Shown here: in pieces, positions 1-9,481 of the stretch
How positions within the stretch are numbered: position 1 is the stretch's first letter
Layout of the letters: the number at the start of each line of letters is the position of its first letter
Origin: G963556115 sp963677015
Lineage (GTDB): Bacteria > Planctomycetota > SZUA-567
Length of the DNA: 64,000 nucleotides
Assembly: GCA_963677015.1 (NCBI GenBank)
Contig: OY781533.1
Span: 186,001 to 250,000 of the forward strand
Direction: 5' to 3'
Translations under genes and position numbers: made by a program
The notes under the pieces: model-generated
What the model saw: the letters and a program-made list of their open reading frames with translations, nothing else
Database searches by the model: none
Told to the model about the DNA's origin: nothing

Positions 1-1083
1 AAGCTGGATGGGAGCAGGTGTCATTCCAAGCTCATTCTGAATAGCAGAGATAAGTTCGGCTACGGCACCCTGAATATAGGTTGAGTTGTCAACAGAGAAG
101 GTAAATGGCGGGAATTCTTCAGCATAAATACTGATTCCGTGTTTCTGGGTGCCGCTGACAACACGGCCTTTTTGTGTAAGAACGATACTTTCGCTTGCCG
201 GGCGCTCAACAATATTAGTCTTGATCGTTGGCACAGCTTTGCCGTTGATTATAAGGGGTTCGACAAATGTTGTCTGATCAGGAATTATGATCTCATTAGG
301 AAATACCGGTTCGGCAGGGATGATCGGCATTCTGCCTTCAGGTAGATATTTTTTGTATAAAGCCGCCAGAGTTCCGTCACGTCTCATATCCAGCAGAACC
401 TGCTGCATATAAAGGGGGATTCTGGGATTTGTCGCTTTATTTAGAGCATAATATAACGTTCTCTTCATAAAGAGTTTGATCGGGGTAGGCCAGGAATTTT
501 TTTTGACGTTCATGCGCTTCATAAAATCTTTCACAGACGCATCCGGGAAAATTCCTATACTTGTACTGCCGGTAAGCAGAGAATTCAGTGCCTGCTCTGT
601 AGTATCGAAATAACGCAGGTTGGTGCAGCCGGAGTCTTTGAGTGTCTGGTTTACGGCAAAGCCTTTTACTGTGGCGATACTCTTGGCATTGCGGATATCG
701 TCTAGAGTATTGATGGTTATGTTGCTGCCACGTGGCTTGTAGATATAGTAATCCAGGCTGGCAATAGGACCAACCCAGAAGAAACTGTTCCGGCGGTCTG
801 CAGTCATAACAGTTGGGAATATTGCGCTTCCGGGATCATGAAGTGTCTTTTCGTAAACAATATCCCAGTCTCCGAAAGTAATAGGAATATCAACATTGGC
901 CCGGCGCATCATCTCTTCGACAGCTTTGTAGGCGATTCCTGTTCCTGAAGGTCCGGCGGTCATGCTTACCGGAGGTGTGGGGCTGGTGTAAATTCTGGTG
1001 ATTTTTGCCGCCTGTGCGGCTGGGATGGCTGCCGCCAGTATTGCCAGAATCAATGTGAATAAAAAGTTTTTGGTGATTTTCAC
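1..1083 (-). CDS. Periplasmic solute-binding protein, tandem SBP_bac_3 type (partial, cut by window edge)
   Basis: Open frame from a GTG at 1083 running off the left edge with no stop (361 codons visible). An AAAGGAG ribosome site lies at 1091-1097. The N-terminus is a basic then hydrophobic signal peptide ending near AQA. Residues from about 27 to 240 look like one extracellular amino-acid-type binding domain (family 3). A second copy begins near the edge with the motif AEEFPPFTF, matching the second half of the neighbouring 570-residue protein. It is thus a paralogue of that gene and probably has the same tandem plan. No membrane permease or ATPase is seen, so the ligand and partner are unknown; a sensory or ABC-transporter role are both possible. 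The family call is strong, the function is inferred. Confidence 0.8.
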   Translation of the reverse strand, partial: MKITKNFLFTLILAILAAAIPAAQAAKITRIYTSPTPPVSMTAGPSGTGIAYKAVEEMMRRANVDIPITFGDWDIVYEKTLHDPGSAIFPTVMTADRRNSFFWVGPIASLDYYIYKPRGSNITINTLDDIRNAKSIATVKGFAVNQTLKDSGCTNLRYFDTTEQALNSLLTGSTSIGIFPDASVKDFMKRMNVKKNSWPTPIKLFMKRTLYYALNKATNPRIPLYMQQVLLDMRRDGTLAALYKKYLPEGRMPIIPAEPVFPNEIIIPDQTTFVEPLIINGKAVPTIKTNIVERPASESIVLTQKGRVVSGTQKHGISIYAEEFPPFTFSVDNSTYIQGAVAELISAIQNELGMTPAPIQL

Positions 1084-1228
1084 TTTTTTACTCCTTTGTT
1101 ATGTTTGAGAGCGGATGGTGCTGTCTGTAAAAGAAATCTTCAGCAGTAAAAAATACAAAAATGTTACTTAAATAAAGTAGTGTATTCGTTTTTTTTTTGC
1201 AAGTTTAAAATTTGTAAATGAGAATATA

Positions 1229-1260
1229 ATCGTCGACGGCAGAAAATTGCCGTCGACGAT
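1229..1260 (-). terminator. Hairpin between the two solute-binding protein genes
   Basis: A perfect 13-bp inverted repeat (1229-1241 with 1248-1260, loop of 6) lies 35 bp after the stop of the 570-residue gene. On the minus strand it is followed by T-rich but not pure-T sequence, so termination is likely but not certain. Confidence 0.6.
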
Positions 1261-1295
1261 AGCTGGGAAAAGAGATGATTTTGTGTTTTTTTACG

Positions 1296-3008
1296 TTATT
1301 TTATCCAGCGTCCGAGGATATCCTGAAGTTTTCCGGTTTCTTTAATATTTGAGAAAGCTTCCTGCCATAATTGTGCAATTGCTTCAGGAGTATTTCTGGA
1401 TATTCCAATATAGTAGTTTGTTTTTTGAGATACCTGAATTAGTGGTTTCACATTGATTGGGGAATAGCCTGCATCACGAATCATATATGGTGCGGAGACA
1501 CTTGAAAATGCACCGGCAACTTCTGGATTGTCTAACATTGAGTTTACTACCTCATCCGGATTACTGAAGGCTTTGAGGTTGGTGAACTCTTTATTTACCA
1601 GGGTGTTATACGCAAATGCCTTGTCAATACAGAAAATAGTCGGGATTTTTTGGGCGGCAGCAATATTGTCGATTTTTTCAGAGAAATCACGACGGGCATA
1701 TAGCCAGGCTGAGTCTGCGGCATATGGTCCGATCCAGTAGAAATCATTCTCTCTTTCCGGGATACGTTTGAGTGTGCATATTACTGAATAGGGTGTAGTT
1801 CGGGCTTTTTCGTAGATTTTATTCCAGTCATTCATAATGATTTCAGGCGGATTTTGTTTGAATTTATTATAAATGTTGGTAATGAGGTCTACAGTCGCGC
1901 CCTGAATAAAGGTTGATCCTTTAGTGGTAAAGGTCAGTGGCGGAAACTGTTCGGCATAGATAGTCATTTTTTTCAATGCGTTATTGATTTCATTTGGGTT
2001 TACAGCTGTTCCAGTGTAGACTTTTTCCGTTGAGGCAAATTGTATAATCTGATTACCGGCAGCATTTGGTTCCGCGGTTATTTCCGGCATGGCAGATAAA
2101 TCTATATGGTGGTTTTTATAGATTCTGGTAAGGGTTCCGTCCTGTCTGATATCATACAGCGCTTTCTGCATTGCGGTTATGGTTGCAGCGGGAACATGTT
2201 TGTTGACGGCGAAATAAAGCTTTTCTTTACTGTAAAGAATAATAGGAGTAATGTCTGGTCTGCCGTTGACATCAGGTCTGCTTGACTGACCGAGTTCTCG
2301 ATGTTTTTTGGTTATGTCATTATAAGATTCATAGCCTGTACCGTATACAATCTGTACGCCATCACGACCGCTGATAAGAGAACCTAGTGTGCTGTTGTCT
2401 ATAGGACTGTTGTGAATTGTTTTTATTGAATAGCCTGATTCCCGGTTAAAGGTGTCAATAATGAATTCCGGAAAGATACAGATATCGCATTTTCCGAGTA
2501 TTACCGCGATTATTGCTTCTTTAGGTGTGTTGTAATAAATAAGGTTTTTGCAACCCTGTGCTTTAAGAGTTTCATTCAGTGCATAATTTTTTAAGGTGGC
2601 TATTTTACTTATGTTTTGAATTTCATTGATGTCGGTTATTTTTTTTGTTCTGGTGCTTGACTGATAGATATAATATGTAGAGGTGCAGAATGGTCCGACC
2701 CAATTGAAGTCATTCTGGCGCTGTGGTGTAAGATTTGTAGGGAATATGCAGCCTGCAGGATCTTTCAGAGTCGCTTCGTAGCTTTGGATCCAGGTTCCAA
2801 AGGAGATGCTGCCGCTACTGCCGATGCGCCGATTTATTTCTTGCGCCAGATCACAGGCCAGGCCGGAACCTTTGTTGCCGCGTTTTATGCTCAGTGGTGG
2901 ATATTTTAGTGTATAATAATGTATTGGTTGCTGGCAGAATGCCGTCTGCGCCGGTATAAGTAATAGTAGTAATCCATAGATTAATGTCATTATGATGCGT
3001 TTTTGCAT
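1296..3008 (-). CDS. Tandem-domain periplasmic solute-binding protein (SBP_bac_3 x2)
   Basis: A 570-residue protein with a signal peptide (residues 1 to about 25, ending AFC). Two extracellular solute-binding family 3 domains follow, at about 28-310 and 345-570. Both halves share the order 'PPL ... DLxxxIxxx ... FYWIGP/FNWVGP ... ALKDP/ARTTP', so they look like an internal duplication. The start ATG at 3008 has GGGGAGA just upstream. The downstream gene at 1-1083 is a paralogue. A double binding protein without nearby permease genes may feed a transporter encoded elsewhere or may act in sensing. Ligand class (polar amino acid or similar) is inferred from the family only. Confidence 0.8.
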   Translation of the reverse strand: MQKRIIMTLIYGLLLLLIPAQTAFCQQPIHYYTLKYPPLSIKRGNKGSGLACDLAQEINRRIGSSGSISFGTWIQSYEATLKDPAGCIFPTNLTPQRQNDFNWVGPFCTSTYYIYQSSTRTKKITDINEIQNISKIATLKNYALNETLKAQGCKNLIYYNTPKEAIIAVILGKCDICIFPEFIIDTFNRESGYSIKTIHNSPIDNSTLGSLISGRDGVQIVYGTGYESYNDITKKHRELGQSSRPDVNGRPDITPIILYSKEKLYFAVNKHVPAATITAMQKALYDIRQDGTLTRIYKNHHIDLSAMPEITAEPNAAGNQIIQFASTEKVYTGTAVNPNEINNALKKMTIYAEQFPPLTFTTKGSTFIQGATVDLITNIYNKFKQNPPEIIMNDWNKIYEKARTTPYSVICTLKRIPERENDFYWIGPYAADSAWLYARRDFSEKIDNIAAAQKIPTIFCIDKAFAYNTLVNKEFTNLKAFSNPDEVVNSMLDNPEVAGAFSSVSAPYMIRDAGYSPINVKPLIQVSQKTNYYIGISRNTPEAIAQLWQEAFSNIKETGKLQDILGRWIK

Positions 3009-3337
3009 GTTTCTCCCCTGTTGGCGCTGCCGGTTCTTGTGAAAATATTACTTTTAAGCGTTATACTCCGTTCAATTGCTACAATTGTGAAGAATCTTTT
3101 AATAATTACAGATTTTCCGGTAATAGTTTATATATTTTTATTTCAAATAAAATTGACTAGGATCTATTGTAATTACCTGTGTGTTTAGTATAATAAATAA
3201 TCCGTTGTTCCCGGACGAATAGTTTGGGGCGGTTTTTTATTCACTTTTTTTATGTAAATGATTTGCTTTATTTCGGACATCACTGTCACCGGGGCAGGGA
3301 TTGGGAAATAGGGGAAATCATCGGAAAGCAGGTTATT
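3009..3337. other. Intergenic region between divergent genes
   Basis: AT-rich gap between the minus-strand binding-protein gene and rpsA. It holds the candidate rpsA promoter described separately. The longer reading frame that starts at 3224 runs through it into rpsA, but its first 38 residues do not look like S1 protein. Confidence 0.5.
3167..3194 (+). promoter_or_regulatory. Candidate rpsA promoter
   Basis: TTGTAA at 3167-3172, a 16-bp spacer and a perfect TATAAT at 3189-3194. This would give a leader of about 140 bases before the chosen rpsA start. Such a leader leaves room for the autoregulation known for S1, but no structure was recognised. Confidence 0.45.
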
Positions 3338-5053
3338 ATGGTAAGACCCGGACGTTATGGACTGGTCAATGGTGTTATTTCTGACGAAGAGCTAGAGCAG
3401 AAGGTTGCAGCTGCTATGGGCGGCATGAGTATTGACAGCCTCTCTGAAGCTGTTGCTGAACAGGAGCTCAAGGAAGGCGAGATAATTACCGGTGTAGTCC
3501 GCAGAATTGATTCTGAAGATGTTGTAGTTGATATTAACTATAAATCAGAAGGCTTTATCCCGCTGGTTGAATTTGATGCTGGTGATGAGCCAAAGATTGG
3601 TGATGAAATTGAAGTATTCCTTGAAGAGATTGATGAATTTGATGGTGAGGTAATCCTCAGCAAGCGCAAGGCTGATCGTATCCGCGGTTGGGAGAAGATC
3701 ATGGAAGAGCACGAAGTCGGCGATGTTATCGTTGGTAAGGCTGTGCGCAAGATCAAGGGTGGTCTGCTTGTTGACATTGGAGTGCCTGTATTCCTGCCAG
3801 CTTCACAGGTTGATATTCGTCGTATCGGTGATGTCGGTGATTATATCGGTCGTGATCTTGAATGTAAGATTATTAAGATCGACCGCGAACGTCGTAACAT
3901 CGTTCTGTCACGTCGTAAACTTCTTGAAGAGGATAGAGAATCCAAGAAGTCAGATGTACTCAAGACTCTGGTCAAGGGTGAAGCCCGCAAGGGTGTGGTC
4001 AAGAATATCACCGATTTCGGTGCGTTTGTTGATCTTGGCGGCATAGATGGTCTGCTGCATATTACTGATATGAGCTGGGGTCGTGTATCTCATCCATCTG
4101 AGGTGGTATCAATTGATCAGGAAATTGAAGTTAAGATTCTTGATTTTGATCTGGAACGCGAGCGTATTTCTCTCGGTCTGAAGCAGCTTAGCGATAATCC
4201 TTGGGAAGCTATTGCTGAGAAGTACCCAATCAATTCACGCGCTAGAGGTCCTGTAGTTAATATCATGCCTTACGGTGCGTTTGTTAAGCTTGAAGACGGT
4301 ATCGAAGGTCTGGTACATATCAGCGAGATGAGCTGGACCAAGCAGGTAAGCCATCCTTCAGAAATGGTCTCTGTCGGTGATGAAGTGGATGTTATTATCC
4401 TTGATATCAATAAGGATAAGCAGGAGCTTTCTCTTGGTATGAAGCAGAGCGAGGAAAACCCATGGGAGAAGGTTGAAGCCAATTATCCTGCAGGCAGCTA
4501 TGTACAGGGTAAGGTTAGAAACCTGACAAACTATGGTGCGTTCATCGAGCTTGAAGAAGGTATCGACGGTCTGCTGCATATCAATGATATGAGCTGGACT
4601 AAGAAGATCAACCATCCATCAGCTATGCTCAGCAAGGGCGATGAAGTAAGAGCTGTTGTGCTCAATGTCGATCAGGAACGTAAGCGTGTTGCTCTTGGTC
4701 TCAAGCAGCTTGACGATGATCCATGGATCAGCGTAATTCCAGAGAAGTACCATGCAGGTGATATTATTGAAGGTGTTGTAACCAAGCTTGCGAACTTCGG
4801 TGCTTTTGTTGAGATTGGTGATGATCTTGAAGGTCTGCTCCATATTTCTGAGCTTTCTGATCAGAAGGTTGAGAAGCCTGAGGATATCGTTCAGGTTGGT
4901 CAGCGTGTTACTGTGATGGTTATCAACGTAGATACTGAAGATCGTAAGATTGGTCTGTCTCTGCGTGCGACCCATGATGTTGATGAAGCATATGTGCAGA
5001 AGCAGCAGGAAGAAGAAGCCGCTGCCGCTGAAGCAGGTGGTGATTCTGAGTAG
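3338..5053 (+). CDS. rpsA: 30S ribosomal protein S1
   Basis: Ribosomal protein S1 brings mRNA to the 30S subunit. From ATG 3338 it is 571 residues and contains six S1 RNA-binding repeats. The last four are near-identical in pattern (GAFV/I ... GLLHI or GLVHI ... S ... HPSEM or similar), each followed by LxLGxKQ. The C-terminus is acidic and rich in Ala and Glu. An upstream in-frame start at 3224 would add 38 residues unlike S1, so I prefer 3338, which begins MVRPGRY and has a modest AGCAGG site. Length and repeat number match the bacterial family. Monocistronic: its own promoter candidate lies upstream and a strong terminator follows. Confidence 0.95.
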   Translation: MVRPGRYGLVNGVISDEELEQKVAAAMGGMSIDSLSEAVAEQELKEGEIITGVVRRIDSEDVVVDINYKSEGFIPLVEFDAGDEPKIGDEIEVFLEEIDEFDGEVILSKRKADRIRGWEKIMEEHEVGDVIVGKAVRKIKGGLLVDIGVPVFLPASQVDIRRIGDVGDYIGRDLECKIIKIDRERRNIVLSRRKLLEEDRESKKSDVLKTLVKGEARKGVVKNITDFGAFVDLGGIDGLLHITDMSWGRVSHPSEVVSIDQEIEVKILDFDLERERISLGLKQLSDNPWEAIAEKYPINSRARGPVVNIMPYGAFVKLEDGIEGLVHISEMSWTKQVSHPSEMVSVGDEVDVIILDINKDKQELSLGMKQSEENPWEKVEANYPAGSYVQGKVRNLTNYGAFIELEEGIDGLLHINDMSWTKKINHPSAMLSKGDEVRAVVLNVDQERKRVALGLKQLDDDPWISVIPEKYHAGDIIEGVVTKLANFGAFVEIGDDLEGLLHISELSDQKVEKPEDIVQVGQRVTVMVINVDTEDRKIGLSLRATHDVDEAYVQKQQEEEAAAAEAGGDSE

Positions 5054-5088
5054 TACTCTGCTGGAATGCAGTTAAATAGTATAATTTT

Positions 5089-5123
5089 AAGCTGCCGCAT
5101 AATATTATGCGGCAGCTTTTTTT
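5089..5123 (+). terminator. Rho-independent terminator of rpsA
   Basis: A perfect 30-base palindrome (5089-5118) made of a GC-rich stem around AATATT is followed by a run of T to 5123. It lies 35 bases after the rpsA stop. Confidence 0.9.
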
Positions 5124-5477
5124 ATACTTCTGAAGCCGGACTGTATATTTATAGCCGCCGTAAATTATGAATTAGATAAATTGCATTTTGGCTTTAATAA
5201 TTACTTGTGTAAGAGGTCGAGCGCATGTTGTAATTAGATATTATGTTTCACTTGATGTAACAAGGGAATGAGTTTCTTGCGTTATTGGTCAATTTATATT
5301 TAGAATATTTATTAATACTGCTTTCATAAGGTAAAAACACTTGCACCGGGCGTTGATGTCGTTAAAATATACTTTTATTGTATAAGATCACGTTGACTCC
5401 AGTCGTTGGTGTTTTTCAAGAGAGTCCGCAGTCTTATTAGGGTCGATTATACATACAGCACATCAGGAAAAAATACA
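5124..5477. other. Intergenic region before purQ
   Basis: AT-rich, no gene seen. A weak promoter-like pair, TTGCAC near 5342 and AAATAT 18 bases on, could serve purQ. I found no recognisable purine riboswitch core. Confidence 0.3.
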
Positions 5478-6266
5478 ATGGCTACACCTAAAGCGTTAGT
5501 AATCAGAACAGCAGGAACGAATTGTGATCAGGAGACGGTATTTGCTCTGGAGCATGCTGGAGCGGCAACAGAGTTACTACATATTAATCATCTTGCTAAA
5601 AGTAAGGATCCATTTGCCGGCGTTAATATTGTCGCGATACCTGGTGGCTTTACTTATGGTGACGATGTCGCCAGCGGTAAGGTGCTGGCGGTAGAGCTTA
5701 CGCATGTTTTAGGTGATAAGATGAATGAGTTTGTGGCTAAGGGCGGACTGGTAATAGGTATCTGTAATGGTTTTCAGGTATTGGTAAAGACCGGGTTGCT
5801 GCCTGACGCCAGGTTCTCCTCAGCACTTGAGCGTAAAGCTACACTGACGTTTAATGATTCTCATAAATTTGAATGCCGGTGGGTTCGGTTGAAGGCGGCT
5901 GATAATACCAAGTGCGTTTTTGCCGAGCCGGGCGAGGAGCTGGAAGTGCCTGTAGCCCATGGTGAAGGAAAGTTTGTGTGCCGCACACCTGAAGTGCTGG
6001 AAGAGCTGAAAGCGAATGGTCAGATTGTGTATCGCTACGCCACTGCTGATGGCAGTGAGCCGGTGTATCCGCAGGATCCTAACGGTTCTGATGATCATAT
6101 TGCCGGTATCTGTGACGCAACAGGAAGGGTCTTCGGACTTATGCCGCATCCTGAGAGGCATGTATTCAGTTATCAGCATCCACGGGCGCAGCGAGAAGAG
6201 CGCAGCGGTGAGGGAGAGGGTATCAGACTTTTCCAGCGTGCTGTCAAGTATTGTCGTGAGTGCTGA
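5478..6266 (+). CDS. purQ: Phosphoribosylformylglycinamidine synthase, glutaminase subunit
   Basis: Class I glutamine amidotransferase that supplies ammonia for FGAM synthesis in de novo purine synthesis. The start ATG at 5478 has AGGA at 5465-5468; the frame remains open 24 codons further up but that part is unlike PurQ. The nucleophile Cys96 lies in GICNGFQ, and the C-terminal MPHPERH supplies the catalytic His and Glu. The PGGF(T)YGDD motif at about 55-63 is typical. At 262 residues it is longer than the usual small PurQ (about 225), with extra sequence around 150-215. PurL and PurS are not in the window. accA follows after 61 bp on the same strand. Confidence 0.92.
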   Translation: MATPKALVIRTAGTNCDQETVFALEHAGAATELLHINHLAKSKDPFAGVNIVAIPGGFTYGDDVASGKVLAVELTHVLGDKMNEFVAKGGLVIGICNGFQVLVKTGLLPDARFSSALERKATLTFNDSHKFECRWVRLKAADNTKCVFAEPGEELEVPVAHGEGKFVCRTPEVLEELKANGQIVYRYATADGSEPVYPQDPNGSDDHIAGICDATGRVFGLMPHPERHVFSYQHPRAQREERSGEGEGIRLFQRAVKYCREC

Positions 6267-6327
6267 GATTTCTGTTTTCTGGAAAACTGGTTTTATAAAT
6301 TAATAAATCTGTAAAGGATCTTTATAA

Positions 6328-7440
6328 ATGGCTGGAATCGATATATTGCCTTTTGAAAAACCTCTTCATGATCTGCGTACCCGTATCGACGAGTTGCTGG
6401 AGAGTGACGGGCAGTCCGAAGAGATGCAGAATCATGCCCGGATGATGCAGGAGCAGGCAGATGAGATGGAGAGGAAGCTCTATGCCAATCTTTCTCCTTG
6501 GAATGTGGTTCAGATAGCCAGGCATCAGAATAGACCAACTGCCAGAGATTATATTGAAATGGTCTTTGATGATTTTCAGGAGTTGCATGGCGACAGGGCA
6601 TATCGTGACGATCTGGCAATAGTAACAGGTCTGGGCTACCTTGGTGACCAGCGGGTGATGCTCGTCGGGCAGCATCGGGGCAGGAATGTTGAAGAACGGC
6701 ATCAGAGTCATGCCGGTTGTTCGCATCCTGAAGGCTATCGGAAATCTTTGCAGAAAATGAAATTGGCAGAACGCTTTAATATTCCTATTATCTGTCTTGT
6801 TGATACTAAAGGGGCATATCCCGGAATTGGCGCTGAAGAGCGCGGTCAGGGTATCGCGCTGGCTGAGAATATTCGTGATATGAGTCTGCTTCGGGTTCCT
6901 GTCGTTTGCTGTATTATCGGTGAAGGAGGTTCCGGCGGAGCTTTGGCGGTGGCAGTAGGTAATAGAATTTTGATGATGCAGCATGCATATTATTCTGTAA
7001 TCTCTCCTGAAGGCTGTGCTTCTATTCTCTGGCGTGACGGTGAGCGTAAAATTGATGCGGCGAATGTGCTCAAGCTTACCAGTCAGGATCTGTATACACG
7101 GGGTTTTATTGATGAAATTATTGAGGAGCCTCTGGGCGGGGCGCACCGCAATCACCAGTTGGCAGCAGATAATCTCCGCAGTGCGCTATTAAAGCAGCTG
7201 GCTGAAATATCCAGTATGAGCCCGGATGAACTGGCTCAGGACAGATACAATAAGTTTAGAGCTTTCGGTGAATTCCTGGTTGAGGATGATCCTACTTCAA
7301 TTTTGGGCAGGCCGGTGAATAAAGAGGTGGCATCACAGGATAATATCGCTGAAACCGACGTAGACGCTGAAGAGGCTGAAATTGTGGAATCAGGGGTTGA
7401 TGTCACTGAGGATGTAACAGAAAAAGGTGAAGAGGAATAA
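6328..7440 (+). CDS. accA: Acetyl-CoA carboxylase carboxyltransferase subunit alpha
   Basis: The alpha half of the carboxyltransferase that makes malonyl-CoA for fatty acid synthesis. The first 320 residues match AccA: an N-terminal helical part, then the crotonase-like core with the oxyanion-hole motif GEGGSGGALA and the SPEGCASILW segment. ATG 6328 has AAAGGAT upstream. An extra tail of about 50 residues, strongly acidic (many Glu, Asp and Val), extends beyond the normal family end; its role is unknown. The stop lies 4 bases before pyrF, so the two are probably translated together. Confidence 0.95.
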   Translation: MAGIDILPFEKPLHDLRTRIDELLESDGQSEEMQNHARMMQEQADEMERKLYANLSPWNVVQIARHQNRPTARDYIEMVFDDFQELHGDRAYRDDLAIVTGLGYLGDQRVMLVGQHRGRNVEERHQSHAGCSHPEGYRKSLQKMKLAERFNIPIICLVDTKGAYPGIGAEERGQGIALAENIRDMSLLRVPVVCCIIGEGGSGGALAVAVGNRILMMQHAYYSVISPEGCASILWRDGERKIDAANVLKLTSQDLYTRGFIDEIIEEPLGGAHRNHQLAADNLRSALLKQLAEISSMSPDELAQDRYNKFRAFGEFLVEDDPTSILGRPVNKEVASQDNIAETDVDAEEAEIVESGVDVTEDVTEKGEEE

Positions 7441-7444
7441 TAGT

Positions 7445-8389
7445 ATGGAGCACTTTGGGGATAGACTGTTAAAAGCGTCAAAGGCGAAAAAGAGTGTTAC
7501 GGTGGTGGGTATTGATCCGGCTTTTGATAAATTTCCTCCGGCACTTCAGGAGATGGTTGATGATCCGGTAAATCGTCAGGAAGCTTTAGAGATATTCGGT
7601 AAAGGTATTGTTGATGCGGTGAAGAATTTTGTGCCGGCGGTCAAACCGAATATTGCTTTTTATGAGGCTCATGGTGTTCCTGGAATAATGGCTTATATTA
7701 CTATCTGTGCCTATGCTCATAGTGCCGGGCTGATAGTGCTTGGTGATATTAAACGAGGCGATATCGGAAGTACTGCCGCTGCCTATGCAGATGGTATGAT
7801 GCGCCCTGCGGCTAAATCAGGTCGTCTGGCTAATCCATTTCAAATAGGTCCGCATGATGCGGTGACACTCAATCCATATTTGGGTTATGATAATATCGGA
7901 CCTTTTTTTGATATGGCCAGTGAGAATGGTCAGGGTTTATATATTCTGGTTAAGACCTCTAACCCTACAAGTTCTGAGCTGCAGGATCTTGAACTTAAAT
8001 CCGGCGGCACAGTTGCTCAGGCGGCTGCGCGTCTGGTAAATACCTGGGCTGAGAGATTGCTTGGTGATAGCGGCTTATCTTCTATAGGAGCGGTTGTAGG
8101 GGCAACTCATCCTGAGGAGCTTGGAGGGTATCGTGAAATAATGCCGAATGTTCCGTTTCTTATTCCCGGTTATGGAGCTCAGGGAGGCACTGCTGCCGGT
8201 ATTATGGGTGGCTTTCGTGCTGATGGTTCCGGTGCACTGGTGAATGCCAGCAGATCGGTGATTTATGCCTGGATGAAAGAGAATAAGCCGGATGATTGGC
8301 AGGGTGCCGCGGAACGGGCGGTTATTGCCATGAATGCTGATATTAATACGGCGCTTAAAGATGCTGGGAAAAGTGGTATTTTATCTTAG
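7445..8389 (+). CDS. pyrF: Orotidine 5'-phosphate decarboxylase, type 2
   Basis: Last step of UMP synthesis: decarboxylation of OMP. 314 residues from ATG 7445, which has AGAGGA nearby; a GTG at 7427 inside accA is in frame but lacks a better site. Diagnostic motifs are GIDPAFDKFP near the N-terminus, VKPN for substrate binding, the catalytic LGDIKRGDIGSTA, the VGATHPEE loop and PGYGAQGG phosphate loop near the end. Length and motif spacing fit the longer type 2 subfamily rather than the roughly 240-residue E. coli type. Confidence 0.93.
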   Translation: MEHFGDRLLKASKAKKSVTVVGIDPAFDKFPPALQEMVDDPVNRQEALEIFGKGIVDAVKNFVPAVKPNIAFYEAHGVPGIMAYITICAYAHSAGLIVLGDIKRGDIGSTAAAYADGMMRPAAKSGRLANPFQIGPHDAVTLNPYLGYDNIGPFFDMASENGQGLYILVKTSNPTSSELQDLELKSGGTVAQAAARLVNTWAERLLGDSGLSSIGAVVGATHPEELGGYREIMPNVPFLIPGYGAQGGTAAGIMGGFRADGSGALVNASRSVIYAWMKENKPDDWQGAAERAVIAMNADINTALKDAGKSGILS

Positions 8390-8405
8390 ACTTTTTGTTG
8401 GATTT

Positions 8406-8448
8406 TAATAAAGAAAACCTGCTGACATTCAGCAGGTTTTCTTTATTA
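8406..8448. terminator. Bidirectional terminator between pyrF and a TPR gene
   Basis: A perfect 19-bp stem (8406-8424 with 8430-8448, loop of 5), AT-rich on the outside and GC-rich at the top, sits between convergent genes. It gives U-rich tails on both strands. Confidence 0.9.
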
Positions 8449-8454
8449 AAAAGT

Positions 8455-9438
8455 TTAAGGAGCAATACGGCTTAGTCGGTCTATTTCTGCTTTAGCTTTA
8501 TCACTGTATTCTGCGTTGTCTCCTGCAATTTTAAGGTATTCTTCGAAATAGTTAATAGCTTTTCTGGCGTCTGCCGGTGACGGGAGGGCGTTCGGACTTT
8601 TGCCGAGTGGCGGTGTGCTGTAGTATAGACCGAGATTATAATTAGGTGCGGCAAGACGGTTTCCGGTACTTGATGGAAGTATACTGGCTTTTTCAAACAT
8701 TCCCAGTGCTTTTTCCTGATATTCCTTGTAGTTAGGGCTTTGCATGTAAAATGGCATACTGTAGATAAGTCCAAGCAGGTTGTAGGCGTCCGCCGAGCGG
8801 CTGTTAATAAAGGTGACAACCTCCGTAAGCAGATCAATAGCTTCGGTATATTTACCGCAGTCTTTAAGAATTTCCGCTTTTAAAATACGTAAAGACTCGC
8901 TTTTGGGATCAATTTTAATGCCGGTATCAAGTGAGTCTAGTGCGGGAGCAAATTCTTTCTCTGGGATTTTATAAAGAGGATCCTGTTCCTGAGCGGCTTT
9001 GATAGTCTGGTTGGCGTATTTATCGGTTATTTGCCAGTAAACTGATGAGGCGTAACCATAAATGGCTTCTACCATACGGTTTTTGAAATAGAGCAGCCCT
9101 GATGAGGAGCGGTTGGCAGGATCGCCGGTATAGAATTTCCGTGGGGGTGAGATTTTTTCCATCCGTTCTTTCCAAAGAGTACTGCTTTCAGTATCAGCTG
9201 TTTTAGCCAGTTTGTAAGCTTGCTGAAATTCGCGTTCAGCGGTGGAATACTGTTTCTGGGTAAAAAGGTCAGCTCCTTTATTCATATGAGCGACAATTGG
9301 TGTATCTCTCTCCTTGATCCATTCTTCTATATTCTTACTGAAGGAGCTGTAGTAATAGCCGATGCCGAGTATGCAGGCAATGGTAATAAGAAGTATAATA
9401 AGCTTGGAACTTTTGGTCCTCTTTTTGATCTTACTCAT
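8455..9438 (-). CDS. Membrane-anchored TPR-repeat protein
   Basis: 327 residues. A basic N-terminus (KIKKRTKSSK) is followed by one transmembrane helix at about 12-32 and a soluble region outside. Helical repeats with TPR-like spacing occur at about 55-90 and 180-275 (for example AYNLLGLIYS and ALGMFEKAS). It lies 43 bp downstream of a much larger TPR gene on the same strand and is probably cotranscribed with it. TPR proteins scaffold complexes; no partner can be named from the sequence. Confidence 0.75.
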   Translation of the reverse strand: MSKIKKRTKSSKLIILLITIACILGIGYYYSSFSKNIEEWIKERDTPIVAHMNKGADLFTQKQYSTAEREFQQAYKLAKTADTESSTLWKERMEKISPPRKFYTGDPANRSSSGLLYFKNRMVEAIYGYASSVYWQITDKYANQTIKAAQEQDPLYKIPEKEFAPALDSLDTGIKIDPKSESLRILKAEILKDCGKYTEAIDLLTEVVTFINSRSADAYNLLGLIYSMPFYMQSPNYKEYQEKALGMFEKASILPSSTGNRLAAPNYNLGLYYSTPPLGKSPNALPSPADARKAINYFEEYLKIAGDNAEYSDKAKAEIDRLSRIAP

Positions 9439-9481
9439 TGGTCAGTGTCCTTTCAGTAATAAGTACCACTCAACTAAAACT

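Noticed and set aside
139..345. Short plus-strand open frame
   Set aside because: It lies antisense within the solute-binding protein gene, whose minus-strand frame is open from 1083 to the edge and shows clear domain motifs.
3003..3188. Hydrophobic plus-strand open frame before rpsA
   Set aside because: No ribosome site, AT-rich and overlapping the neighbouring gene start; more likely chance in the promoter region.
3224..3337. N-terminal extension of ribosomal protein S1
   Set aside because: The 38 residues do not resemble S1; the start at 3338 gives a normal N-terminus.
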